NCBI GenBank assembly: GCA_025352985.1
Contig: JANXRL010000153.1
Coordinates: forward strand, 1-34,269
Reading direction: 5' to 3'
DNA from: Verrucomicrobiota bacterium
Lineage (GTDB): Bacteria > Verrucomicrobiota > Verrucomicrobiia > Opitutales > Opitutaceae
Length of the DNA stretch: 34,269 nucleotides
A model generated the notes under the pieces. The model was not told where the DNA came from. It made no database searches and was given only the letters and a program-made list of their open reading frames with translations. This document shows, in pieces, positions 25,028 to 33,312 of this stretch. A program made the position numbers and the translations under genes. Numbering within the stretch: the stretch's first letter is position 1; each line of letters opens with the position of its first letter.

Positions 25028-25942
25028 TCACGCAGCTTGTAGCGGACGCGCCTTGGCGTAGGCCAGCGCATGCTCGGCAAACGCCCGCTTCACGCGCATC
25101 GTCACCGTTTCGTCACCCGTCCGAAACACAATCGAGTCAATCGCACGCACCGGCACGAGATCCTTGGTCGTCGCCGTCAGAAAACATTCCTGCATCCCGC
25201 CGATGTCCTCGGGGCGGATGGTTTGCTCAACGACCGTCACACCAGCGGAAGGCGCCACGTGATCAATGAGTATACGCCGCGTGATCCCGGCCAGAATTCC
25301 CGCATCCAACGGCGTCAATATCATCACACCATCGCGCACGAAACCGATGTTGCTTACCGCCGCCTCGGTGATTTCTCCAGCTAGATTGGTGATCACCACT
25401 TCATCTGCCCCGCGCGAACGCGCCTCGCGCAAACAAAGCAGGTTGTTGAGGTAATTCCCCGTTTTCCACGCCGGGTTGAGCGTCGCCGGATGATTCCGAT
25501 GCAACGTCCGCGCCAACGACAACATGATCCCGTTTTTCTCCTGCGCGGACGATAGCGCGGGACACGGTTGCACGAGAAGCACGAAATCAGGATGGTCCGC
25601 GAGCGCTATATCCAATCCGATGGCCCCGCCACCCCGCGTCACTTGCAGGCGGATATACAAATCTCCCTCGTTTCCCACCGCCTTGCGATAAGCCGCCGTG
25701 GTTTTCTTGATTTCATCCAGCATCGTAGCCTGCGGCCATGGCAACGTCATATACAACGCCGCCGCCGAACGCTCCAAGCGCGCCCAGTGTTCATCCCAGC
25801 TAAAAATGACTCCATGATAAGTGCGCCAGACCTCATAGATGGCGTCTCCATAGAGAAACCCGCGATTGAGCGGGGCGATGGACGGTTCCTTCGCTGAATG
25901 AAGACGGCCATTGGTATTAGCCTGTATAAAGTGAGCGCACAT
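25028..25942 (-). CDS. class IV aminotransferase (PLP)
   Basis: Fold-type IV PLP enzymes include branched-chain and D-amino-acid aminotransferases and aminodeoxychorismate lyase. The 304-residue protein has RGFLYGDAIYEVWRTY, YIRLQVTRGGG, the catalytic Lys160 in NPAWKTGNYLNNL, EVVITNLAGEITEAAVSNIG and GILAGITRRILID, then ECFLTATTKDLVPV. The substrate class is not clear: the RLQVTRGGG and motif near the Lys are closest to D-amino-acid or branched-chain members. I used the Met before CAHFIQANTNG because the longer start would extend into the terminator of the next gene. It converges with the rhodanese. Confidence 0.87.
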   Translation of the reverse strand: MCAHFIQANTNGRLHSAKEPSIAPLNRGFLYGDAIYEVWRTYHGVIFSWDEHWARLERSAAALYMTLPWPQATMLDEIKKTTAAYRKAVGNEGDLYIRLQVTRGGGAIGLDIALADHPDFVLLVQPCPALSSAQEKNGIMLSLARTLHRNHPATLNPAWKTGNYLNNLLCLREARSRGADEVVITNLAGEITEAAVSNIGFVRDGVMILTPLDAGILAGITRRILIDHVAPSAGVTVVEQTIRPEDIGGMQECFLTATTKDLVPVRAIDSIVFRTGDETVTMRVKRAFAEHALAYAKARPLQAA

Positions 25943-25986
25943 GCGAATAGCTACATCATCACTCCCTGCCCCGCACGCCAAGCGAC

Positions 25987-26024
25987 AAAACAAAAAAGCC
26001 TGCGGGGCAAACCACGCAGGCTTT
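25987..26024 (-). terminator. Rho-independent terminator after the histone-like HTH gene
   Basis: On the minus strand AAAGCCTGCG (26024-26015) and CGCAGGCTTT (26004-25995) make a perfect 10-base stem with a 10-base loop, followed by TTTTTTG and TTTTG. It ends the gene at 26048-26467 and shields the aminotransferase downstream. Confidence 0.88.
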
Positions 26025-26047
26025 GGAAACTTCGATGGAAAGGTCTT

Positions 26048-26467
26048 TTACGAAGCGGAGGAAGCAACGGGCGAAGCAGCGGAGCGGGCCTTCACGAGGC
26101 CAGCTTCCTTCTTGATATTTTGCACGGTGGGCAGGGAGATGCCAAAATCCTTGGCAATCTTGGCACCGAGAGTGCCGGACTGAACGGCGGCGATCACCTG
26201 CTGCTTGATTTCTGGGGTGATCTTGGCACGGGTGCGCTTGCCGGCCTTCGGAGCTTTCGCGGCCTTGGCGCTATTCTTGCCTTTAGTCTTGCCCGCTTTG
26301 CCAGCGGCGGCCTTGAGCGCTTTGATGAAGTCGTTCAGACTGATGTAACCATAGTCACGCGGAAGTTTTGCAAGCGCCGAAACACGGTCGGCGGCAAGCT
26401 TGGCTTCGGCTTGGATGATCTTGGCTTTGGCTTTTTCAAGTTCTGCAATTTGTTCTGTGAATGACAT
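26048..26467 (-). CDS. small Lys/Ala-rich HTH protein, nucleoid-protein-like
   Basis: The 139-residue protein has three parts. The first, MSFTEQIAELEKAKAKIIQA to about 55, is a coiled-coil-like helix with DYGYISLNDFIKALK, reminiscent of the H-NS/MvaT layout. Next comes a basic linker rich in Lys and Ala (residues about 55-83, KAGKTKGKNSAKAAKAPK), like histone H1 tails. The last, ITPEIKQQVIAAVQSG to LPTVQNIKKEAGL, is a homeodomain-like helix-turn-helix such as those in transposases and resolvases. I do not recognise it as a named family. It could be a nucleoid-associated protein or repressor. A strong terminator directly follows, so it is a separate, probably well-expressed unit. Confidence 0.75.
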   Translation of the reverse strand: MSFTEQIAELEKAKAKIIQAEAKLAADRVSALAKLPRDYGYISLNDFIKALKAAAGKAGKTKGKNSAKAAKAPKAGKRTRAKITPEIKQQVIAAVQSGTLGAKIAKDFGISLPTVQNIKKEAGLVKARSAASPVASSAS

Positions 26468-26545
26468 ATCAACGCCTACCTTTAGACCATGATATGTTTT
26501 ATCAAGCTTATATTATCCAATGATACAGCCCTAGCAGACCCAATA

Positions 26546-27331
26546 TCAAATCGTCATGGCATGATAACCACCGTCCACAACGATTTCCGCCCCGGTAATA
26601 AAACTACCGCCCGCCCCGGCCAGCAGCAGGGTCGCCCCGATCAACTCCCGCGCCTCGCCAAAGCGTTTCATCGGGGTATGCCCCATGATGGAGGAGACCC
26701 GGTCAGGGGTCAGCACCGCACGGTTTTGCTCCGCCGGGAAGAAACCAGGGACGAGCACATTGACCCGCACATTTTTCGGAGCCCATTCGCGCGCAAGATT
26801 CTTGGACAGATTATGCACGGCGGCCTTGCTCGCCGAATACGTAAACACCCGCGAAAGCGGCACCAAGGCGGACATCGAACCCAAATTGATTATAGCCCCC
26901 CCTTCTCCGCGCTCGACCAAATACTTCCCGAACACTTGGCAGCCCCAAAAAACGCTTTTAACATTAATATCCATGATGCGATCATACTCATCCTCATCGA
27001 TCTCTATAAACGGCTTGGCGGAATTCACCCCCGCACCGTTGATCACAATATCAACTTTTCCAGATCGGCCGATGACGGCATCCAAAAGCTTTTGAAGCTC
27101 TGCTTTCGCGCTCGCCTCGGCCGGCACAAAGTAGGCTTTGCCCCCCGCGGCAGCGATCTTATCGAGCCGGGCCTGCGCCTTCTCGGCATTGCGCCCCACC
27201 AATACAACCTCGGCACCAGCACCGGCCAGACCCTCGGCCATCGCTCCGCACAGTTCACCCGTGCCGCCAATCACAACGGCAACTTTTCCCTCAAGTGAAA
27301 ATAATGAAGAAAGATAATCAGAAGTGCTCAT
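26546..27331 (-). CDS. SDR-family oxidoreductase
   Basis: A classical SDR of 261 residues from the chosen start [11 protein letters not shown]. It has [17 protein letters not shown] for NAD(P) binding, [33 protein letters not shown] with the catalytic Ser, Tyr and Lys, and [13 protein letters not shown] and [13 protein letters not shown] at the end. The closest known functions I can recall are sugar acid or polyol dehydrogenases such as D-mannonate oxidoreductase, but substrate cannot be told. The earlier Met 19 codons upstream ([10 protein letters not shown]) gives an unusual N-terminus. The gene is separate from its neighbours, with AT-richer flanks on both sides. Confidence 0.85.
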   Translation of the reverse strand: MSTSDYLSSLFSLEGKVAVVIGGTGELCGAMAEGLAGAGAEVVLVGRNAEKAQARLDKIAAAGGKAYFVPAEASAKAELQKLLDAVIGRSGKVDIVINGAGVNSAKPFIEIDEDEYDRIMDINVKSVFWGCQVFGKYLVERGEGGAIINLGSMSALVPLSRVFTYSASKAAVHNLSKNLAREWAPKNVRVNVLVPGFFPAEQNRAVLTPDRVSSIMGHTPMKRFGEARELIGATLLLAGAGGSFITGAEIVVDGGYHAMTI

Positions 27332-27488
27332 GTAGAAATCAGCAAAACGCACCCGACTGAACAGGGACAGGGTATTTTTCTGAATCAAATTTCATATGAT
27401 TAGTTTATTACAATCACGTTGAAGGCAGACGCTCCCCGCAGCGTTCGCACTTGCGCGCTCGAATGCCGTCCCTGTTACTCACTATCAC

Positions 27489-28313
27489 ATGGCTCGCATC
27501 CCCCTCGAAGATAACTTTACCGACGTGATTAACAAGGCCCAGCGCGGCTTGAAATTGTCCGACACGAATCTTGCAGAACGGGCCGCCGTATCGCCGCAGG
27601 ATCTCGCCGAGATCAAAGCCGGACGCCCGCTCGACGAAGTCATCCGCCGCATCGCGCGCGCCCTCAAGCTCAGCCCCGATGCGCTGGAAGAACTCGCCCA
27701 CAAACGCTTTTACCCGGTCGCGCCAGTTTTCCCGCGCGGCTTCGCGATGTTTAACACACCTGACGATGACCTGACCGTAAACAACTACCTCATCTGGGAT
27801 TCCGGCAGCCGTCTCGCTGCCGCCTTTGATACCGGAACCGACTGCTCGGCGATGCTTGATATCATCGCCACCGAACACCTCACCCTGCGTTCGATCTTCA
27901 TAACCCACACCCACGACGATCACATCGCCGCCCTGCCCACGCTCGCCGCCGCCACCAAAGCCGAAGTATGGAGCAGCGAATTGGAACCGGTCGACCACCC
28001 GGGCGCAAAAACGTTCAAGGAAAACGCCCACTTTCACCTTGGGGAAATCGCCATCAAAACCCTGCTTACCCCGGGTCACTCACCCGGCATGACGACCTAC
28101 TTTGTCACAGGCATGAGCTGGCCGCTGGCCATCGCAGGCGACGCCGTTTTTTCCTGCTCCATGGGAGGCAGCCCAACCCACTACGCCGATCAATTACGCA
28201 ACAACTGCGATAAGATCTTCACCCTTCCTCGTGACACCGTGCTTGCTCCCGGCCACGGCCCGCTAACTACGCTTGCGCTCGAAAAAAAGCATAACCCGTT
28301 TTTCGCCCAATGA
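27489..28313 (+). CDS. HTH-metallo-beta-lactamase-fold hydrolase fusion
   Basis: The 274-residue protein joins an N-terminal XRE-like helix-turn-helix (about 22-72: LSDTNLAERAAVSPQDLAEI, then RRIARALKLSPDALEELA) to a metallo-beta-lactamase domain. The metal site is complete: HTHDDH (His140, His142, Asp144, His145), PGHSPGMT, GDAVFS and PGHGP. The catalytic part is glyoxalase II-like, and the substrate is unknown. A DNA-binding-type domain on such a hydrolase suggests it senses or acts near DNA, but the HTH could also be a protein-binding module. It is divergent from the SDR gene and not obviously in an operon. Confidence 0.85.
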   Translation: MARIPLEDNFTDVINKAQRGLKLSDTNLAERAAVSPQDLAEIKAGRPLDEVIRRIARALKLSPDALEELAHKRFYPVAPVFPRGFAMFNTPDDDLTVNNYLIWDSGSRLAAAFDTGTDCSAMLDIIATEHLTLRSIFITHTHDDHIAALPTLAAATKAEVWSSELEPVDHPGAKTFKENAHFHLGEIAIKTLLTPGHSPGMTTYFVTGMSWPLAIAGDAVFSCSMGGSPTHYADQLRNNCDKIFTLPRDTVLAPGHGPLTTLALEKKHNPFFAQ

Positions 28314-28422
28314 CCGAACCGCAGCCCTCTTCAACGAGCACCCTGCCAATCATAGGGTAATCCCCCCATGTTTTAACGTGGACTCTGCCGTATCCCTAAT
28401 TTAACAAACAACCTATCCTACC

Positions 28423-29901
28423 ATGAGTTCCCTGCAAAGTAGAAAGTCTGCACTTCTCTTCGCCTTGGTGTTCGCGTTGCTAGCTGCGGTCGTTGGAGTG
28501 ATGGCGCAGGCCAGTGAGCAAGACCGGATCAGCCCACAGTATTACGTCCTGTGTCTCTCGCTTATCGGATGCATACTGCTGATTCTCGCGGGATACGTAT
28601 GGGACCGCACTTTGATGCAGCGCCTGCGAGATCTGAACAAGACCTCCAGCAACGTCACACTTCTGAACGACAGTGATGAAGTGCATGATGAAGTCATCGG
28701 TCTTGCCCGCCAGATTGAGCGCATGGCCCAGTCTCTCCAAAAACTAGAGGCCAGCTACCGTGCCGTAGTCGAGGACCAGGTCGATCTCATCTGCCGCTAC
28801 AACGCCAGCGGCCAGCTTAGCTTCGTCAATGGCGCCTACGCCCGTTTCGTCGGACGCAAGCGCCAGGAACTCCTCGGCCAGCCTTTCGCGCTCTGCACGG
28901 CCGGCCTGCTTACACCCAAGGACGGCCCGCTACCGGAGGCCACCACCTTCGAACACGAGTGGCATGATGCAGGGGAAAAACGCTTCATCCACGCCTGGAC
29001 CCACCGCGCCATCAAAGACTCCGGCGGCACCATCATCGAATACCAAGCCGTCGGTCACGACGTCACCACCCGCAAGGAAGCCGAACACGCCCTCCTCTCC
29101 GCCAAGGAAGCCGCCGAATCCGCTGATCGCGCGAAGAGCGAATTCCTCGCGATCGTCAGCCACGAGATCCGCACCCCGATCAACGGCGTCATCGGCTTCG
29201 CCAAGCTTCTGCACGACACCCCCCTTACTCCGGAGCAACGCACCTTTGCCGACATGATCACGAGCAGCGGCCGCTCGCTGGAAACCCTCATCAGCGACAT
29301 CCTAGACCTCTCCAAAATCGAAGCCGGTAAACTCGAAATCGAACACGCCCCCTTCTCCCTTCGCGACTGCATCGATGAAACGCTCCACCTCTTCGGACCT
29401 CGGGCGCGTGAAGCCGGCCTGTCCATCAAAACCAGCGTGGCCCAGGGTGTTCCCGTAATCATCAATAGCGACCACGGGCGCCTCCGACAGATTTTGAACA
29501 ACCTTGTCGGCAACGCCATCAAGTTCACCGAATTCGGAGGCATCGAAGTAAGTGTGGAATGCAGTCCTGGCATCGCCCACCCCAACGGCGTTACCCGAGG
29601 CGTGCGCCTGCACTTCACTGTCCGCGACACCGGCATCGGCATCCCCGCCGAAAAAATCGACCAGCTTTTCCGCCCGTTCAGCCAAGTGGATACTTCAGCA
29701 AAGCGGCGGCGTGGCGGCACGGGCCTTGGCCTGATCATCGCCAAACGTCTCTGCGAGCGCATGGGCGGGGCCATCTCCGTCGAAAGCCGCGTCGGCGAAG
29801 GCTCCACCTTCTACTTTGCCATTCAGGCTGACTATGCGATCGGCGACAGCCGCGATCCGTTCAACTCCACAGCTGCAAAAAGCCCGGGCACGCCCGCGTG
29901 A
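28423..29901 (+). CDS. membrane-bound PAS sensor histidine kinase
   Basis: The 492-residue protein starts with two membrane helices (about 9-28 and 41-60) joined by a short outer loop, then a linker, a PAS domain (about 112-218, with VVEDQVDLICRYNASG), a HisKA domain with FLAIVSHEIRTPINGVIGF (His247), the N-box LNNLVGNAIKFTE, and ATP-binding boxes VRDTGIGIP and RRRGGTGLGLIIAKRL. It is therefore a complete kinase of the hybrid-type core without its own receiver domain. The C-terminal tail (about 30 residues) is not a receiver. No response regulator gene is adjacent, so it is an orphan kinase; the PAS may sense redox or a ligand. Confidence 0.93.
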   Translation: MSSLQSRKSALLFALVFALLAAVVGVMAQASEQDRISPQYYVLCLSLIGCILLILAGYVWDRTLMQRLRDLNKTSSNVTLLNDSDEVHDEVIGLARQIERMAQSLQKLEASYRAVVEDQVDLICRYNASGQLSFVNGAYARFVGRKRQELLGQPFALCTAGLLTPKDGPLPEATTFEHEWHDAGEKRFIHAWTHRAIKDSGGTIIEYQAVGHDVTTRKEAEHALLSAKEAAESADRAKSEFLAIVSHEIRTPINGVIGFAKLLHDTPLTPEQRTFADMITSSGRSLETLISDILDLSKIEAGKLEIEHAPFSLRDCIDETLHLFGPRAREAGLSIKTSVAQGVPVIINSDHGRLRQILNNLVGNAIKFTEFGGIEVSVECSPGIAHPNGVTRGVRLHFTVRDTGIGIPAEKIDQLFRPFSQVDTSAKRRRGGTGLGLIIAKRLCERMGGAISVESRVGEGSTFYFAIQADYAIGDSRDPFNSTAAKSPGTPA

Positions 29902-29956
29902 TTTTACGTTCTTGCGGACACGATTTTTTTTCTGCAACGTCCGCGCCTCCCTTCTA

Positions 29957-30030
29957 GGCGCGATAGCCAAGTGGTAAGGCCGAGCTCTGCAAAAGCTCTA
30001 CCGCCGGTTCGATTCCGGCTCGCGCCTCCA
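29957..30030 (+). tRNA. tRNA-Cys(GCA)
   Basis: The acceptor stem GGCGCGA pairs fully with TCGCGCC, the discriminator is T as expected for tRNA-Cys, and CCA is encoded. The anticodon loop reads CTGCAAA between GAGCT and AGCTC, giving anticodon GCA. The T arm is CCGGTTCGATTCCGG. The gene stands between the histidine kinase and parA genes and is followed by a terminator. Confidence 0.97.
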
Positions 30031-30041
30031 ATTTAAGCACG

Positions 30042-30075
30042 CCGCCGGTCCCTTCCAGACCGGCGGTTTTTGTTT
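30042..30075 (+). terminator. Rho-independent terminator after tRNA-Cys
   Basis: CCGCCGGTC (30042-30050) pairs fully with GACCGGCGG (30058-30066) over a 7-base loop, followed by TTTTTGTTT. It terminates the tRNA transcript. Confidence 0.9.
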
Positions 30076-30106
30076 GCCCCTTCCCCACCGTCTTCCGGAC
30101 TTGCCC

Positions 30107-30137
30107 ATTGGTCGTTCGTCATTGGTCATTGGTCATT
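30107..30137 (+). repeat. ATTGGTCATT direct-repeat tract before parA
   Basis: Units of the form ATTGGTCNTT recur here (ATTGGTCGTT and ATTGGTCATT, plus a partial GGTCATT). The upstream part of the long parA frame only translates this tract, which is why the start was moved to the later Met. Confidence 0.6.
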
Positions 30138-30143
30138 CCCAAA

Positions 30144-30923
30144 ATGTCCTCTCTCGTCTTCACCATCGCCAATCAAAAGGGCGGCGTCGGCAAAACCACC
30201 ACCGCCGTCAACCTGGCCGCCGCCCTCGCCGCCAAAAAGATCCATACCCTGCTCATCGACCTCGATCCGCAGGCGAACGCCACCAGCGCCGTGGGCGTTG
30301 AAAAACAGGCCGGACGCAGCCTCTACGGTCCGCTCCACGGCGAAGGCACCGCCTTGGAAATGGTTGTCCCCACCGGCATCGATCACCTGGCCCTCATCCC
30401 CTCGGAGGAAGACCTAGCCGCCGCCGAAATCGAACTCGCCCAGACCGAAAACTACCTTTCTAAACTCCGCGCCGTCCTCGAACCGATCAAAGCCTTGGGC
30501 GGCTACCGCGCCATCATCATCGATTGCCCCCCGTCCATGGGCATGCTCTCGATGAACAGCCTCGCCGCCGCCGACTACCTGCTCATCGCCCTCCAATGCG
30601 AATACATGGCTCTCGAAGGCCTCGGCCAGATCCTGCGCAACGTCGAACGCATCAAGTCCGCCGGTATCAACCGCGGCCTGGAACTCGGCGGCGTCGTCAT
30701 GACGATGTTCGACATCCGCACCAACCTCTCCCGCCAAGTCGTTGATGAAGTCAAGAAACACCTGCCCGAAAAAATCTTCGACACGGTCATCCCCCGCACG
30801 GTGCGGCTCAGCGAAGCCCCGAGCTTTGGCAAGACGATCTTCGCCTACGACCCGCTGTCTCCCGGCGCCACCGCCTACACGAACCTCGCGAAAGAAGTCA
30901 TCAAGCGTTTCGATCTGAAATAG
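30144..30923 (+). CDS. ParA/Soj-family ATPase, orphan
   Basis: The 259-residue protein has the deviant Walker A ANQKGGVGKTTTAVNLA, the LLIDLDPQANATSAVG segment, the Walker B IIDCPPSMGMLSMNSL and the usual C-terminal VIPRTVRLSEAPSFGK. ParA proteins drive chromosome or plasmid partition with ParB and parS. No parB follows; the next genes are membrane permeases. It may be the chromosomal ParA with ParB elsewhere, or a ParA-like positioning protein for another cargo. The start MSSLVF was chosen since the 12 upstream codons are repeat-derived. Nothing in the window marks a replication origin. Confidence 0.88.
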   Translation: MSSLVFTIANQKGGVGKTTTAVNLAAALAAKKIHTLLIDLDPQANATSAVGVEKQAGRSLYGPLHGEGTALEMVVPTGIDHLALIPSEEDLAAAEIELAQTENYLSKLRAVLEPIKALGGYRAIIIDCPPSMGMLSMNSLAAADYLLIALQCEYMALEGLGQILRNVERIKSAGINRGLELGGVVMTMFDIRTNLSRQVVDEVKKHLPEKIFDTVIPRTVRLSEAPSFGKTIFAYDPLSPGATAYTNLAKEVIKRFDLK

Positions 30924-30940
30924 CCAAAACCAGCCCAGAA

Positions 30941-30998
30941 CTAAGAGGCTAGAGCAGGACAACAGACCCCAATTCCCTTTCTGGCTCTAGCCTCTTAG
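30941..30998. repeat. 15-base inverted repeat between parA and ABC permease gene
   Basis: CTAAGAGGCTAGAGC (30941-30955) pairs exactly with GCTCTAGCCTCTTAG (30984-30998) across a 28-base loop. It follows the parA stop by 17 bases. No T-run follows it, so it may be a dispersed repeat or an RNA stability hairpin. Confidence 0.7.
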
Positions 30999-31023
30999 CC
31001 CTCAGCACCAGACTCTCCGATCC

Positions 31024-31830
31024 ATGTCCGCCCTCGCCAAATACCGGCACGCCTTCCTCCTCGGGCTCCAGAGCAACATCGTTTACCGGTGGAACTTCGC
31101 CATCCGCGCGCTCTTCTCCCTCTTCCACCTCGCGTTTGTGTTCATCCTCTGGGGCGCCGCCTATAAGGGGCAGACTCAGATCGGCGGCTTCGATCTCGAC
31201 CAGACGCTCACCTACTTCGTCGTGCTGCTCGTGATGCAGTTCTTCATCGGCGCGTTCAACGAGGACTACCAGATCAGCGAGGAAATCCGCAACGGCCTCA
31301 TCAATCAGTTTCTCCTCAAACCGATCAACTACTACGGCTACCGTTTCAGCATCTTCGTCGCCGCGCGCTCCGTCTCCGGCCTGCTCGCCCTCCTGCCCAT
31401 CGTCGTCGCGCTCCCTCTTTTAAAGGACCACCTCGTGTTCCCCCACGAAGGCTGGCGGGTCGCCCTCGGCCTACCCGCGATGGCCATGGCCGCATTCATC
31501 CAGTTCACCATCGCCTACTGCTTCGGCCTGCTGGCGTTCTGGTTTCTCGAAATCCAGTCGTTCATCATTCTGTCGCTGGCCGTCGAGACGGTGCTCGGCG
31601 GCCAGATGTTCCCGCTCGACCTGATGCCGCCGTGGTTTTTTCACCTTTCGCAGTGGCTGCCGTATTACTACCAAATGTATTTCCCCACCGCGATTTTCAC
31701 CGGTCGCCTCGACATGTTCTCCGCATTTTCCGGCCTCGCGCTTCAAGCCTTCTGGGTCGTCACGCTGCTCGGCCTCGCCCATGTTCTGTGGACCCGCGGC
31801 CTGCGCCGCCACACCGCCGTCGGCGGCTGA
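31024..31830 (+). CDS. ABC-2 family transporter permease, subunit 1
   Basis: The 268-residue membrane protein has six hydrophobic stretches, among them ALFSLFHLAFVFILWGAAY and SFIILSLAVETVLGG, and a cytoplasmic loop with ISEEIRNGLINQFLLKPINY. This pattern matches the paired ABC-2 permeases (COG4587-type), usually encoded with a second permease and an ATPase. The second permease follows after 4 bases. No ATP-binding subunit is in the window. The transported substrate is unknown; related pairs have been linked to export of lipids, drugs or other hydrophobic compounds. The start is the ATG just after the 30941-30998 inverted repeat. Confidence 0.83.
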   Translation: MSALAKYRHAFLLGLQSNIVYRWNFAIRALFSLFHLAFVFILWGAAYKGQTQIGGFDLDQTLTYFVVLLVMQFFIGAFNEDYQISEEIRNGLINQFLLKPINYYGYRFSIFVAARSVSGLLALLPIVVALPLLKDHLVFPHEGWRVALGLPAMAMAAFIQFTIAYCFGLLAFWFLEIQSFIILSLAVETVLGGQMFPLDLMPPWFFHLSQWLPYYYQMYFPTAIFTGRLDMFSAFSGLALQAFWVVTLLGLAHVLWTRGLRRHTAVGG

Positions 31831-31834
31831 TGCC

Positions 31835-32629
31835 ATGAACCTCCTGTCCTACGTCAAAATCTGGCTCGCCTGCGCCCGCTACTCGATCGTGCGCACGATG
31901 ATGTTCCGCTTCGATTTCCTCATGTGGGCGCTGGTCGAGTTCTGCTGGATGGCCGTGAACCTTCTACTCGTCGCCGTCATCTACCGCCACACCGACGACA
32001 TCGCCGGCTGGACCAAATACCAGATGCTCCTCCTCGTCGGCACCTCCATGCTCGTCCAGCGATTCATCATGGGGTTTTTCTGGAGCAACCTCTTCGAGAT
32101 GGCCCGCAACATCCGCAGCGGCCACTTCGACTTCTTCCTCGCCCAGCCCGGCAACCCGCTCTTCATGATCTCCACGCGCAAGCTCGACCTCGACGGCGTC
32201 GCCAACATCTTCGTCGCGATGGCCGTGGTCGCCTACGCCATCCGAGAACTCGGCCTCGCCCCGTCCTTCGTCGATCTCGCGCTCTATGCCCTGCTCGTCC
32301 TCTGCGGCGTGCTCATCAACTACGGAGCGCTCCTCATGATCGTGTCCCTCACTTTCTGGCTGGGCGCGAGCCAGGGCATCGAGGGCAGCTACTTCACGCT
32401 GATGGAGTTTTCCCGCCTGCCGCGTGAGACTTTTCGCGGCACGGCCAACGTTATATTCGTCTGGATTCTTCCGGCCGTCATCGTGAGCAACGTCCCCGCC
32501 CGCGCCCTCCTCCACGGCTTCGAGCCGGCCAACGCCCTCTGGCTCCTCGCCGTCACCATCCTCTGGCTCGGCCTGGGCATCGCCGTCTTCAACCGAGGCC
32601 TCCGCCGCTACGCCAGCGCCAGCTCATGA
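31835..32629 (+). CDS. ABC-2 family transporter permease, subunit 2
   Basis: This 264-residue membrane protein (COG3694-like) partners with the permease encoded 4 bases upstream. It has MMFRFDFLMWALVEFCWMAV, LLLVGTSMLVQRFIMGFFW, FDFFLAQPGNPLFMISTRK and further hydrophobic helices to LWLGLGIAVFNRGLRRY. The LVQ..GFFW and RSGHFDFFLAQPGNP parts are typical. An ATPase is still missing: parA upstream is not an ABC ATPase (it lacks the LSGGQ signature). The start ATG follows GATGCC after the first permease's stop. Its end overlaps the rnc start (ATGA), so the genes form an operon. Confidence 0.83.
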   Translation: MNLLSYVKIWLACARYSIVRTMMFRFDFLMWALVEFCWMAVNLLLVAVIYRHTDDIAGWTKYQMLLLVGTSMLVQRFIMGFFWSNLFEMARNIRSGHFDFFLAQPGNPLFMISTRKLDLDGVANIFVAMAVVAYAIRELGLAPSFVDLALYALLVLCGVLINYGALLMIVSLTFWLGASQGIEGSYFTLMEFSRLPRETFRGTANVIFVWILPAVIVSNVPARALLHGFEPANALWLLAVTILWLGLGIAVFNRGLRRYASASS

Positions 32630-33312
32630 ACGCCTCCCTCGCACCTCTTCAGGCCCGCCTCGGCCATATGTTTCGCGATCCCACGTTGCTCCTTCAGGCC
32701 CTCACCCATCCCGGCTACGCCAACGAACACCCCGACGATGGCGACCATTACCAAAGGCTCGAATTCCTCGGCGATGCCGTCATCCAGTTCATCGTCACCG
32801 CCGCGCTCTTCGCCCTTCGTCCGCACGAGCGCGAAGGCGAACTCAGCCGCCTGCGCGTCGCCCTCACCAATGGCGTTTTCCTCGCCGGCCTCGCCCGCGA
32901 ACTCGATCTCCCCGCGCACCTGCGCCTCTGCACCGCCGAGCGCAAAACCGGCGGCTCGCCCACCGCCGCCGGCGACGCCTACGAAGCCGTGATCGGCGCG
33001 ATCTTCCTCGATGCCGGCCTACCCGCCGCCGAAGCGTTTATTCTCCGCAGCTACGGCGGCCTGGAAGAACGCCTCGCCAGCCTGAAGATCGACGACGCCA
33101 ACCCCAAAGGCCGCCTCCAAGAACGCGTGCAACCCCTCCACGGCACCGGCGCCCTCCGCTACGAGACTGTCCAGTCTGGCGGCGCCGACCACGCCAAGGA
33201 ATACACCGCGACCGTCTGGCTCGCCGACCGCCCCCTCGGCACCGGCCGCAGCACCTCCAAAAAACTCGCCGAAGAAGCCGCCGCCCGCGCCGCGCTCGCC
33301 TCAGGAATGTAG
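32626..33312 (+). CDS. rnc: ribonuclease III
   Basis: RNase III cuts double-stranded RNA in rRNA and mRNA processing. The 228-residue protein has the signature RLEFLGDAV (44-52, with Glu46 and Asp50), the second acidic motif in GDAYEAVIGAIFLDAG, and a C-terminal dsRNA-binding domain (NPKGRLQERVQPL, GRSTSKKLAEEAAARAAL). The start overlaps the upstream permease stop by 4 bases. The stop codon TAG lies inside the third REP-like repeat (TGTAGG), so the repeat supplies the end of the coding sequence. The last residues, ASGM, have no family counterpart. Confidence 0.95.
   Translation: MNASLAPLQARLGHMFRDPTLLLQALTHPGYANEHPDDGDHYQRLEFLGDAVIQFIVTAALFALRPHEREGELSRLRVALTNGVFLAGLARELDLPAHLRLCTAERKTGGSPTAAGDAYEAVIGAIFLDAGLPAAEAFILRSYGGLEERLASLKIDDANPKGRLQERVQPLHGTGALRYETVQSGGADHAKEYTATVWLADRPLGTGRSTSKKLAEEAAARAALASGM

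Noticed and set aside
29906-29946. Possible terminator after the histidine kinase gene (T-run with GCGGAC and GTCCGC)
   Set aside because: The T-run lies within the loop, not after the stem, so this does not have the form of a Rho-independent terminator.
30144-30923. Chromosome replication/partition origin region around parA
   Set aside because: No parB, gidAB, dnaA genes or parS-like sites were seen; parA alone does not show an origin.
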